A stretch of 64,000 nucleotides of DNA from Tomocerus qinae. Lineage: Eukaryota > Arthropoda > Collembola > Entomobryomorpha > Tomoceridae. Where the stretch lies: contig CM034547.1 of the NCBI GenBank assembly GCA_020055645.1, forward strand, positions 22,282,513-22,346,512. Reading direction: 5' to 3'. How positions within the stretch are numbered: position 1 is the first letter of the stretch; every line of letters begins with the position of its first letter. The position numbers and the translations under genes are program-made. This document shows positions 53,724 to 64,000 of the stretch, in pieces. The notes beneath the pieces were generated by a model. The model searched no databases and was not told the DNA's origin. It saw only the letters and a program-made list of their open reading frames with translations.

Positions 53724-55790
53724 ATGAATTGTCTGCATACTTTCGCATACTTTCTGCTTATTTCAATCTCTCACATCTTTGGTAATTAGAATACTATTAC
53801 TATTATACCTTATAAATAAACATCAATGGAACTGTCATAAGCATAAATAGTAGGATATGTCCATTAATAACGTTAATAAAAAGTAAAATTTTTGGCATTT
53901 TCGCCAATTTTTATAGCTGCACCTATTGAAGCAGGATGCAGATTGGAAGTGGACATCAATTCTTTAAATTTTCCTTTGGTATGGAATGACAAGGGAATAA
54001 TTTACCCTCATTATAACCAATCTGAAGGCAGATGGTTTTTGAACCTAAAGTCAGAAGAGAGATTCAATGCTGCCTGCCCCAATGACGGGGACACTTACAA
54101 CCATTTTCAAAACATAGCCGAAAATAAATTAGAACTGCAATGTCTATACGGATCACTGGTTGAGGTAAAAGTCATTTCTATCGCTTGTTATACGTACATG
54201 TACACTGTAGATTAAATTCATTTTACATATGTGTCACATATTTAGGAGAGTATAATAATTGATCTGCAAATATAACGTCAGTTACATAAACAGTATGTAT
54301 TTGATAGCTATTATATTTCATGTAAATTCGATTACATAATTCTTGGTATTTTTGCTTCTGTAAATATAGTCTTCCCAAGGAATCAAATACTATTTTAAGA
54401 ATCTTCATTGTACCAAGGCATTGCAAGAAGTTATCTCACGAAATGGAACATGTTACAATGGATATTCTAATGTGAATATTAAATTCGACACGGGAAATCC
54501 TCCGTAAGTACAGCATATTTTCGATTTATAGTATAGTTATGTAATTATGTAGGCATCTGTAGGTATTTATGTACAGCTATAATGTACTTAATACTAGTAC
54601 TAGTACTACTAATAGTGTTATATATCTAATAAGGTATCATTTAGTATTTTGTTTTTGGGTGAATACTAATGCAATCGCATTTTTCTTATCCTTTAGGTAC
54701 ACGTTATTAACTGTGTGTCACAATGAACTGATAGATGAGACAATATTTTCGCAGCATGAGCTCTATGGAGCTCAATTAGAAAACCAAGAGCCAGTGGGAA
54801 ATAGGCCTAGTTTCAGGGAAGGCGGATTCTACACACAAATAAATGCTGATGACTGCTATAAGCAAGCCCAGCAAACAACAACGCTTGCTGAACTGGTACA
54901 GTAATATAATATAATATACCACTTATTCACATTGTAATTTTATGCATAAAAGATGTATTAAAATCGTTACCTTAAAATGAATTGTTTCTTTGAGAAGCTG
55001 GGATCACTGCAATTGGCAGAGCATTATATACAACCTTCAAAGAATCTTTTTATGGCCCGAGGACATTTTACACCAAGTGGAGATCCAATATATTCATTTG
55101 AAAAGAAAGCTACTTTTTACTTCATCAATGCGTCACCACAATGGCAGACGATCAATGGAGGAAATTTTGAGGTAACATCTAGGAGCATATAAATTATTGC
55201 CTCGTGCTTAATTAATATTGTATGGTTTGAAAGAGGTTGGAAACAGCCACAAGAACATTGGCTAACAACCTAAAGGCTACCTTTACCATTTGGACAGGAT
55301 CTTATGGAAACATGAAACTTAATGACATTAATAATAATCCAGTTGAAATTTGGCTTGGAAAAGATGCACATGGAAAGAAGAGACTACCGGTTGCACAGTA
55401 AGCTTGCGTTTATATAACCTGTAGTATTATAGACATATTTTATATATTTCATACTAAATTGCTGTAATTGTATTAGAATTGCAAATTGTAATCTTAATAA
55501 TACACATTTACTATTATAGTTTGACATGGAAAGTTATTCACAATCAGAAACATAACTCCGCAGTCGCTGTGGTTCAAATCAACAATCCTTGGCTCACAAA
55601 CGTGACTTCTGAGGATGTATTATGCCCGAATCAATGTGATAGCATATCTTGGATTAAATCAAGTAATTTGAACATGACTAGTATCATTATGGGCTATACG
55701 TATTGCTGTGATGTAGCTTCATTTAAACGAGCAGTTCCTTATGCACCTGATTTGGGAAATTTACCTTTATTGGATTATCCTTCACTTTAA
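53724..55790 (+). CDS. Secreted DNA/RNA non-specific endonuclease
   Basis: A Mg2+-dependent sugar-nonspecific nuclease of the Endonuclease_NS (NUC/EndoG) family. Secreted arthropod members digest DNA and double-stranded RNA in gut, saliva or haemolymph. Seven exons in phase: 53724–53781, 53917–54164, 54370–54503, 54697–54895, 54995–55171, 55234–55397 and 55520–55790 (TAA), giving 416 aa. Exon 1 encodes a signal peptide of about 19 residues (MNCLHTFAYFLLISISHIF). An N-terminal Cys-containing region of about 190 residues precedes the catalytic core, as in arthropod dsRNases. The active-site motif is ARGHFTPSGD at 234–243, with His237 as the general base. INASPQWQTINGGNFE (257–272) carries the metal-binding Asn267, followed by Glu275 in the RLETATR helix. 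WTGSYG follows at about 292. The usual Leu after RGH is Phe here, and DRGH reads ARGH, a common arthropod variant. The start of exon 5 could instead be 54998, one codon later. Confidence 0.9.
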
Positions 55791-56322
55791 CTCACTTATT
55801 ACCATTCAATAAATAACACCCTTCATGAACTGTGACATAAATTGACATAAGCCAACCTCCATATTAAATTTTCACCGACCGCTCATGGTACTTACTTTCA
55901 CCACAATTGTAATCAATGCGAAAGAGTGTGGTGAAAGTTGAGTAAATATTACCGTGTAAAAATCAGATAATAAAAAAGACACCGTGTAAAGTGACTTTAC
56001 ATTGAGTAATCGAACGTAACGTTAATTATTATTACTGCCTTGTCATTTCATCGAACCATAATCATAAAAATACGACCAATTTCTCTCGAAACTTCAGCAG
56101 TATGCACATGCAGTATGCTGCTTAATTTTTCAGTGATTCTCAATCGCAAACTTAAAAGAAAACCAGCATATAGTATTTTTAAAACATTAGATATTAAGAT
56201 GAGGTTTGAGATCTTGCCTAAACCAACGATCCAATCATATAGAACAATCTTTATTCAATCTTGAAACAATGAAATAAACTAAATATTAATATAAATATGC
56301 GATACAAACATGTTTACATTTA
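55791..56322. other. Convergent 3' intergenic region
   Basis: The region between the nuclease stop and the minus-strand unknown gene's stop. It holds an AATAAA at 55808–55813 and no credible gene; the frame at 56040–56264 lacks any domain. Confidence 0.55.
55808..55813 (+). promoter_or_regulatory. Candidate polyadenylation signal of the nuclease gene
   Basis: AATAAA 18 bases after the TAA stop at 55788–55790, in a position usual for a short 3' UTR. Confidence 0.55.
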
Positions 56323-58002
56323 TTAAAGAAATTGAAATTCTTCCAGTGGATTGACTGAAAAGGGACCATAAAGAATTCCTTGTAAAATGGATCCAAAGTT
56401 GGCAGGCCAGTCATACCAGTACATATCGAATGCCAACTCACCTACAACTTCGTCCATACTTTCAATATTTCTTGCCTTTAAAGAAATGTTACCAATGAAT
56501 GATTACATTTCACAGACATGTTGATATCCATGCAAGTACTAACAATCCTCTTTAAATACCTCTACAACGATGTCAGCGCATCCAATAGAACACATAGCAA
56601 GAGTATATCCAGCCCAACAAGCCATTTCAGGACTTGTCACTAAACCCGACTTCATTAGGCGATGAATTATTTGAACACCATAAGCATCTCGAAGCTGAAA
56701 TATGATAAAAATTAACGGAGAAAAGTCTATTAACATGAGGAAAGGGTGGTCAAAGTGGCCATGTCAATATTAACACATAATATAAATCATACTGATAATA
56801 AAATTTGCTGAAGTAGGGAATTTTATAATTATATAAGGTCAGTTATTCAACCTTCTTCTTTAATGGTATAGAAGTCCATGTCATTTCCGATATGGATTGC
56901 AGGATTCGAATGTAAAAAAGTGTAGGCAAATGCCTGCGACTCAAAATCCAGATAATTATTGGCACAGTAGCCTCCGTTAGCTGCTGAGCTTTGGAGGTTC
57001 CATAATAAGCAGTTCGGCAAAGATCCTGTACCGCATTCGCTAATCTTGTACAAGCTGACAAATCCACGCGAATTCTTTAACAGAACAAAAGTTCAAACAT
57101 TTTCTAAAGAATTGAGTACTTAAATGAAGTAAATAAGATGAAAAATCATTGTAATTATAGGTTCATGCTACTAATTAAATAAATGTTTATGCTTTCTGTA
57201 GTCCTTACGAGGCATGAGGAATCAAACGAGATTCTTCAATCACAAGTCGCCGATACTTTCTGACATCTTCATTGTATCGGTCCAATGCTGTGACATCAAG
57301 ACTTACATTCAACTTAGCCGGATCAATTTCATCTTCTTCTTTGAAATCGTACTGATACAGGTTTAAATCATTAGTGAATTCTGGAAAATCGTCGGGATCT
57401 GATGGATCTAAATCCATATCTACAGAAGAAATAAAGATTTACAAATTATGAGATGGAGTTATGGCATCACTTTGTATGACAAAAGCAATGTTGAAATTAT
57501 ACTATTATAAAGAGGTTTGTAATCAGTTTTTCCTCCCCCATCTTTTTTCGCCTCCTCATCGTGTTTCATAGCTACTTTTGATTTCCATTTTCCTGCAGAA
57601 CGCCCAGCAGTAATTAGGGGCACGAAGACCATAGGAATTCCGGGTCCGGATTCAAGATCTGAAAAGAATTATTCGAATTATATCTAGGCCATAAATAATT
57701 GTGACATACTAATCTTCATGTTATAGACAGCAAAGTTAATATCCAAGTATTTGTAATTAAATTACTGGAAGCATTGTGACAAAATCAGACTTATGCCATA
57801 ACAATTTTCTAAGTCAATTAATATTCGTCTTTTATGCATCATCCATTTCCATGTCATGTCATAAGACACATTTTAAAGTACCAAATTAAAAGCATTCTAG
57901 ATAAGTGCATTATTGATAGCAGAAATTATATTTCATTATTTAGAGCGTACGAGTTTTTGTGTTTGGAATCTTGATTCTCTCCATTTTGTTACTGTTATCC
58001 AT
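56323..58002 (-). CDS. Unrecognised 309-aa helical, possibly armadillo-like protein
   Basis: I do not recognise this protein. Six exons join in phase: 58002–57951, 57658–57503, 57419–57209, 57074–56852, 56694–56560 and 56475–56323 (TAA). The N-terminal 80 residues include a Pro/Gly stretch (LESGPGIPMVFVPLITAGRS) and a Lys/Asp-rich linker. Residues about 71–110 are very acidic (MDLDPSDPDDFPEFTNDLNL, then YDFKEEDEID). From about 140 the sequence turns into alternating amphipathic helices (ACTRLANAVQDLCRTAYYG, ATVPIIIWILSRRHLPTLFY, RDAYGVQIIHRLMKSGLVTS, MACWAGYTLAMCSIG). The pattern and the 'position, neighbour, cannot act' layout resemble armadillo/HEAT-type repeats, but this is inference. It ends MYWYDWPANFGSILQGILYG and FSVNPLEEFQFL. 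There is no signal peptide or clear membrane segment. The first exon (52 nt) is the least certain; splice sites and phase support it. It is divergent from the thioredoxin gene. Confidence 0.72.
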
Positions 58003-58539
58003 TTTCTCCAAGTTTAGTAGTTTTCGTGCCCGTTATCCAGAAATAATACTTGCAATTACGATGTTCTTTTCTATATATAATTAGATCTCTCCAATAATGT
58101 TTGTAATTTTGTAAGATCGTCAGTACAGAAGACTTAGCGGCAGCAGCATAAAGTTAACTATGAGCTATAACGCTTTCCCTAATCGATTCAAAAATGAATG
58201 GTATTGACTCGTACTTATGGTTAGGCTTTATGAGAATACAATAATATTGGATTTTGAAATTCTATGCTGTTTCGATTCTTCGATTGTTTTCACCTTTGGT
58301 TTCCCATTGTATTTTTTTCTAGTTTTTCTGGCGTTCTCACCGTATATTTTTTGATATTTCTCATGACATTGGATTTTGGTGCCATAGTCACATTATCAGA
58401 AATAAAATTTTGTTTTACATTGTTTGGTTTTTGCCACAAATACTTTCAAATGGACTTCATTCTTTCGAAACAATTTTACTACCCTATGAAATCGATTCAA
58501 TGATAAATGATTATAGTATAAAATTCTTATTTTTACACA

Positions 58540-58565
58540 GCTCTCTGAGGAAGAGGTCTGCCCAG
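58540..58565 (+). other. Probable 5' UTR exon end of the thioredoxin gene
   Basis: CCCAG followed by GTAAGT at 58566 is a strong splice donor. It can pair with the acceptor TTTAG ending at 58732, which lies 14 bases before the thioredoxin ATG. The start of this exon is not defined; the coordinate given is nominal. Confidence 0.45.
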
Positions 58566-58746
58566 GTAAGTCTCTAAAGTATGATAATAACACGTAATTA
58601 CTGAGTAGGTATGTATTTTTAGTGTGGATATCATGTTGACAATTTTATCCTTCCTCATTATTGTTTAATTATTTATAAAGTCAAAAACCCTGATGGCAAG
58701 ATTGAGAAATCTGGTTTGTTGTATATATTTAGGTAAATTTGTCATA

Positions 58747-59249
58747 ATGGGAGGTTGTTGCGGAAAGAAAGAAGGGGGTAATGGAAGAAACAGCAACTTA
58801 GACCCACTAACCAACAACAACAAAAAGCTAACGAAAGATGACAACTCCATTATTCACACAATAGTGGATAAGGAAGATTTTTTGAATCAGTTAACTGCAG
58901 CAGGAGAGCGGTTAGTTGTGGTGGATTTCTACGCAACTTGGTGTCGACCTTGTACTATGATGGCTCCCAAAGTCGAAGCAATGGCAACTGAATTTGTAGA
59001 TGTACGTCATAAAATACGATTTCTCAAATGATATGACTGCATGTATGCTTAATTCAGCCCAATTTATTTTGACGTAAACATTAGGTACTGTTTCTTAAAG
59101 TGGATGTAAACGATTGCGAAGATATCACCGCTGATTACGGAGTTCAGTCCATGCCAACATTTATTTTTATCAAAAAGTCCAAAAAGGTTGAGGAATTCTC
59201 TGGCGCAAACGAAGAGAAGCTGAGAGAGATAATCAAAGGCTACAAATGA
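58747..59249 (+). CDS. Thioredoxin with predicted acylated N-terminus
   Basis: A small thiol–disulfide oxidoreductase that reduces protein disulfides using electrons from thioredoxin reductase. Two exons, 58747–59001 and 59085–59249 (TGA), give 139 aa. The thioredoxin fold occupies about residues 38–139: VVVDFYATWCRPC with buried Asp60 and active-site Cys66/Cys69, then MPTFIFIKK with cis-Pro109, and a C-terminal helix EEKLREIIKGYK. The usual WCGPC is WCRPC, a known variant. The N-terminal extension of about 35 residues starts MGGCCGKKEGG: Gly2 fits the N-myristoylation pattern, Cys4 and Cys5 could be palmitoylated, and Lys follows. I infer a membrane-anchored cytosolic thioredoxin. The ATG at 58747 is chosen over the upstream in-frame ATG at 58693 because a TTTAG acceptor at 58732 and a matching upstream donor put 58693 in an intron. 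Confidence 0.9.
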
Positions 59250-60776
59250 GTTTCTTGTCCCAATGCCGAGTAGGAATCTACGTCTTGCTATGGCTATTCC
59301 TCTTCGCAATCTAAGCTTATATTTTAGACAGAAGGAATCTCTCCAATATCAACATGACATCCCATTTTGTAATATTTATTGTTGTAAAACCCCAAAATTC
59401 CAATTGATAACTGATTTCTCCCAAGCACAAGAAGAATATTGCACGTCAAACATATGTTAACATATCTTGTGACAGCAAAATTGTTTTCCTACACTTACAG
59501 CATCTACCGATGTATATTAAAATTGAAAACTAATATCAATATCAATTAAAAATATTCTAATAACCAAATTCAATATTGATATCGTCTCAGTCTCGGTCAT
59601 GAACCAAGCCTTCAAATATCGTGTAAATGTATCTCATGAAATTAGATACAATAGGGTAGCCTAAGAAAGTATCTACATGCATTTACCAGTTTTTTCGTGG
59701 TTCATTGTGATTTTTGGGTACATAAATGACGATCTAAGAGCTTATACAGTTGTGTGGTTAGACAATGTACACATGCATGATGATATTGTAGATATAAGAA
59801 CAATGTTGATCAAGGTGCCAGCACAGCGGTTTTCGTCTTATCGTACAATATATCTTAAAATGACAGTATACAGATTGCAGACTGTGTATTACATGTTGAA
59901 GTTTATAAAGACAGACCTTGGGATAGACAGTCTCATCTTGTAGTTACTAATGAGGCTTGAAGTCAAGAGTTGAAACATTTAAACTGACGAGATTCGTGTT
60001 GTTTATTTTTGGAACTGGCTAACTCTTCTATTTCCAGATTGTCTTTGTTTACATAGGACAACTAAATAGAACGACATCTTGTCTTAAGCTAGATGGATGT
60101 AATGAACCCCTGTTCACTCTTCAATTTGTGTTTTGTAAGACCTGCCATTTGTGAATTCAATTTGTCTATGTACTTAAAAATGAAGTCTAGTCATATTATC
60201 CTATTAGTCTGCTGCACACCAACACCAACTCTTTCCGAGTAGGTACGACTAGAATGCATACGCAAATAATACTACAGCTGGTGACGATATAATATTGGAA
60301 TTGCAGTAGTATTATAATGTAAAGAAAAATAAAGGTAGATATTTAAACTAAAGACATCCTCTGCAGTCGTGTGCATAAGAATTGTATAGGAGGAAATCTT
60401 TTAGGAGGAGCAGAAGCATAATAGCAATTTACATATGTCGCGGTATCTGACTTGGCCTTTTTGAGCTACGTAAGATTATATCTATTAATAGATAGGTGTG
60501 TGTTATGTAGCTATTTGCAGAATTCGTCTTCTCTGCACTTTTATTGTACTATTCACAGCAGTGCACACACAGTTGACAGAATATAAACGGCACTTATTAC
60601 ACAGTGTGCATATCTGCAAATCCTTGCTGAAATTAGTATTCGTGCTATTTGGTGATTGTACCTTCTATTAGCCGATCTGCATGCACTAAACTTACTTGAA
60701 CTCTGTTCTCGGGTTAAAGAAGTCAGATAAAAGATAAATCCACATGAGATAAACAGTTATTCTAACGACAACAACC
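59250..60776. other. Thioredoxin 3' region and intergenic DNA
   Basis: About 1.5 kb that includes the thioredoxin 3' UTR and the promoter of the SmydA gene. An 88-codon frame at 59677–59943 has no domain, splice context or clear codon pattern, and I do not call it. Confidence 0.5.
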
Positions 60777-63640
60777 ATGGGAAGGAAAAGGAGAGCTAAT
60801 AAGGTATATAAAAATTTTGCTTATCTAAGAATGTGAATAATTGACAGAAATTACTATACATAATAATATTAACTTTCTTGGAATGATGGGTAGAATAAAG
60901 AATGCAACGCAAATGAAAATGCAAATGATGAGATTGAAAGTGATATCGATAAAGAATCACAAATGCCACAACAGGACAACGACTCAAGGCTTTATACCAT
61001 TGAATTATCTCGTGTCTATGGGAGGTAAAATGATTAAACTTGTTATCTAAATGGCTTCATTTCAAATATGTCAACTTGCAGTTATTGGTCTTGCTTATGA
61101 CGACTTTTATTTACTTAGAGTAATAAATAATTGACCAATTACAATCGCAGCATAGAATTTTAGGGTATGAATTTTATGAATATGGTTCATATTCATATTA
61201 TGTGTGTAATAAAAGTTAAACGTAAATATCTGATTTTTTTGTTGATAATAATTACTAAATAGGTGATCGTATAACTTTAATAATTTAACCTAAATGCACT
61301 TTCAGATATTTGAAAACCAGAGTGGACATTAAGAAAGGGACTTTATTACTTTCTGAAAAATATTTAGTAGCTGGCCCTATGCGTTCCTCTGATATCGTTT
61401 GCGTAGGTTGCCATTCTGACCTTAAAGGAGGAAAAAATAGGTATTTACCTACTTATCAATCTTATGATAAACTTTTAAGCTAAACAGAGATAAAAACTTT
61501 TGTCAAAATATTTTCCATTTACATTAAAATTTGCATCTACATATTCAGTGTTGTAATTTGTACAGATGTCCCAAATGTTCCTGGCCGATTTGTAAACGAA
61601 AATGTGCTGACTCAATTTTTCATAAAGACGAATGCAAGTTTTTCGTCGAAAATCAAGTCAAGGCATGAATAAGCACAGAGTGTTTAATAGCTGTTTGCTT
61701 GAATCCAGTAATTAGACTCGATGTATTTGAAGTGTTACAAATATTATAAATAGTTCAGTAGTTTTACCTGCAAAACATTTGCAGGTATCCTGTAAGTAGT
61801 GTTTCCCTATTAGTGTAGTCTTGCTGCTCTATTATATTTTGTGCATACATATTTGTATATCTACCACATAATTTGATTGATATTATAGGTAATTTCATGA
61901 AAACAAGAGTTATAGTTCTAGTGTAAGATTTGCTTGTCCTGATAGTGTGATATATTAGTTTTCTCTATCTGTACTTCAAGCGAATGTATACGTATTATTT
62001 TTTTACCGTATTCAAGTTGCTCATTATTTCAGAATAGATATTATACTTTTACAGCACAGGAAGGATTTTTACTACTTTTAAGTGGAATTCCAGAGCTATG
62101 TCCACATATAAATTCTGATTGAAGTTGTGAGCTAGCTGCATTAGTGATCTTAAATAGGTCGTTTAACAGAAAATAGGATACCATTTAAGATGTCTTATTC
62201 CTCTGTATATTTTCAGCGATTTGTTCAATGTAACGCATGGATTGGTTTTGTGAGTTTTCTGTGCCCCTATGAATATCCTTATGAATATTACCAGCCATTA
62301 AGATGCTTCCAATGTTCCCTAATTTAATCATCCAACAAAGATCCTTTTTATGGTTGCATGGTGTTCATTAGTGGTCACTCTACTTCTAAAATGTGTCCAA
62401 AAACAACAGGTTTGTGCAATTATACCATAAAGGACTGAGTTATAATCAACACAAAATTACTATTCTTTCAGAAAACAATTTCTACGATAGAAGCTGTAAT
62501 AATCCATGATTGAACTAATTACAGTACCCACCAGGTCTTTCCAGCACAGAATTTGGAGCTGTAACAATATTAAGAGCCTTAATAATGAAGTATCAAAATC
62601 CTGAGGGCTGGAAGAAGTTAATGTGTTTGGAACATCATAATGAAATTAGAAAAATGCTTCCTCTGTGGAGAGAAAACGAATTAAGTGTTGTAGAAGTACT
62701 TTTTGATATTTTGGGACTTGAAAAGTTTTTTACCAATGAAGAAATTCATACAGTAAGCATTGTATTTAACTAAATTATATCTGTAAGGAAGATTATTATT
62801 TAATAGATCTGTTGTCAAAGGTTTGTGGAATATTTGAAGTCAATGCATTTGAACTGGGAGAGAAATGTTCCTTCCGCGGAGTTTTTCCGGAAGCAGCAAT
62901 GATGGCTCACGATTGCATCCCAAATACCACTCATTTTGAGAATCCCGTCGATGGAATAATTGAAGTCAGAGCTGCTGTAGATATGCCTGCAGGAACTGCC
63001 ATCACAGTGTGCTATGCGTATGCATTAGAGGCAAAACAAAATAATTAAGTACCATGATGAATAACAACATTGTGCATGAAATATATCATTCATATGTTTT
63101 GCAATTATTGCCATGTAAGATTTGAAGTATTAATTGCAGGCTACTTCACAACGAAGAAAAATGTTGTTGGACACAAAATTCTTTGAATGTGTATGCCAAA
63201 GATGTAATTCGCCCACTGAGTTAAACACAAATATGGGGACTATAATTTGTCAAGCATGTAAAGAAGGACACATAATAAATACAGGGGCTGAAGATGTGTC
63301 CCAGATATGGGCTTGCGATAAGTGTGGTTGTAGGTAACATGCAAACAGTTCCTTTCTACCCACACAATTATCTGATCATTAACTAAATGAGCAATTCTTT
63401 CGAAGAACGAACTAACAAAATTTAACAACGAAATCTGCAATGTTAGAATATATATTTTAAATGATTAATGTCGGGTATAGATCTCCCTTGGCTTCGCTTG
63501 AAACTCTACTAGAGAAGTGGCAAATTTTGGCAGAATCATTGGATGATATCAAAGGTCAAGAGAAAGCGTTAGCATCTAGTAGGAATGTGTTTCATCCAAC
63601 CCATTTCATTCCGTTTGGTATGAAGTTTAATCTATGCCAG
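60777..63640 (+). CDS. SmydA-type SET and MYND domain protein, 3' end outside window
   Basis: A MYND-inserted SET-domain protein of the arthropod SmydA type. Relatives are putative lysine methyltransferases, though activity is unproven for most SmydA members. Exons: 60777–60803, 60894–61024, 61306–61440, 61566–61656, 62525–62752, 62821–63030, 63140–63333 and 63481–63640, giving 392 residues so far. After an acidic N-terminus, the split SET domain begins at about 44 (SRLYTIELSRVYGRYLKTRV). The MYND zinc finger is at 85–121: CVGC, CPKC, CKRKC and HKDEC supply the Cys/His ligands. The SET core resumes with VCGIFEVNAFELG (205), MMAHDCIPNTTHF (231–243) in place of the classic NHSCxPN, and ITVCYAYALE. 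A post-SET CVCQRC (291–296) and two further CxxC pairs follow. The last exon reads VFHPTHFIPFGMKFNLCQ, the start of the C-terminal helical region, so one or more exons lie beyond the right edge. The intron after 63030 needs a GC donor. The first exon has only nine codons. Confidence 0.88.
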
Positions 63641-64000
63641 GTTAATATTGTTACACTACATTTATTTACGATTAAAGCGTGGTACACAGATAGTGAGCGA
63701 AATGCAGTTTCTAAGGCAAATTTTCTCAGAGGGGGGAAAAATTAAAATTTCGCCGTCAATTCATTTTGTCGGTACACACTTCGTCAATTTTCGCCTGTGA
63801 AATCAAAATATTCATTTCGCCAAAGTGAAAATCATGAATTTCGCCACCTCGGTAGCGTGAAAAGAGAACCATATTTTCGCCGTGAAATATCATAGAATAG
63901 TATTGTTACATGGTTACGGTAACCAAATACTTGATGGGTGGGTGGTTCATTCTTTTCGAGTTCAAACTTTTCAAATGTATCACATACATATTGCCGTCGA
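63641..64000. other. Intron of the SmydA gene at the right edge
   Basis: No further exon is evident before the window ends. Most of the stretch is taken up by the TTTCGCC-rich repeat described separately. Confidence 0.5.
63737..63895. repeat. TTTCGCC-rich dispersed-repeat candidate
   Basis: About 160 bp in which TTTCGCC or TTTTCGCC occurs five times (AAATTTCGCCG, AATTTTCGCCTG, CATTTCGCCAAAG, GAATTTCGCCAC, ATATTTTCGCCG), mixed with TGAAA words. The composition and CpG content are unlike the rest of the window. It resembles the arrays of short motifs seen in non-autonomous interspersed elements, but no clean termini or target duplication were found. Confidence 0.5.

Noticed and set aside
59677-59943. 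88-codon plus-strand frame after thioredoxin
   Set aside because: It starts with ATG and is open but has no domain, lies in the probable 3' region, and has no supporting promoter or splice signals.
60841-61050. Methionine-rich frame covering SmydA exon 2
   Set aside because: It is the wrong reading frame of the real exon 60894–61024, which encodes the start of the SET domain.
62040-62130. Possible extra SmydA exon after a TTTTACAG acceptor
   Set aside because: The three frames give early stops or a sequence unlike the family, and joining 61656 directly to 62525 already restores the expected order in phase.
1-64000. tRNA, rRNA, CRISPR, phage or bacterial operon features
   Set aside because: No tRNA-like A/B boxes with folding arms, no spaced direct repeats of CRISPR type and no rRNA sequence were recognised. 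Intron-containing genes exclude a prokaryotic source.

Overview
The window reads as nuclear DNA of an arthropod. Evidence: spliced genes with mostly short GT–AG introns, AT-rich intergenic DNA, a Sox exon closest to the arthropod Sox15/SoxF type, and a MYND–SET gene of the SmydA type that is expanded in arthropods. I cannot name the species. A hexapod such as a springtail is possible, but nothing in the sequence proves it. No bacterial, viral or plasmid genes are seen.

Layout. Positions 1 to about 44.4 kb form a gene-poor stretch. Its only convincing coding piece is one exon on the minus strand (12004–12484), the first coding exon of a SoxF-group transcription factor. The exon stops inside the HMG box at a splice donor. 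The second half of the box is not visible in the 12 kb downstream, so the intron probably runs off the left edge. The desert also holds a 615-bp non-autonomous hAT-type transposon with an exact 8-bp target duplication (28576–29190), several small ATTAC/ATGTA repeat tracts, perfect hairpins, and a few locally GC-richer islands that could be enhancers.

From 44.4 kb to the right edge the character changes: seven genes sit in about 20 kb, on alternating strands, mostly with introns of 50–600 bp. In order they are: a small coiled-coil protein (minus, 5' end uncertain); calcium-activated nucleotidase CANT1/apyrase (plus, complete, 401 aa); mitochondrial transcription elongation factor TEFM (minus, complete, 352 aa); a secreted DNA/RNA non-specific endonuclease (plus, 416 aa); an unrecognised helical, possibly armadillo-like protein (minus, 309 aa); a thioredoxin with a predicted acylated N-terminus (plus, 139 aa); and a SmydA-type MYND–SET protein cut by the right edge (plus). 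These are housekeeping or secretory genes in unrelated pathways. Nothing suggests they work as a unit.

Exon models were built by hand. I checked that reading phase is kept across every junction and that the conserved family motifs are restored. I did not find a clearly undescribed biological system. The best leads are the Sox desert with its contrast to the compact block, the acylated thioredoxin, the hAT element, the unusual GC donor in the SmydA gene, and the unrecognised 309-aa protein.
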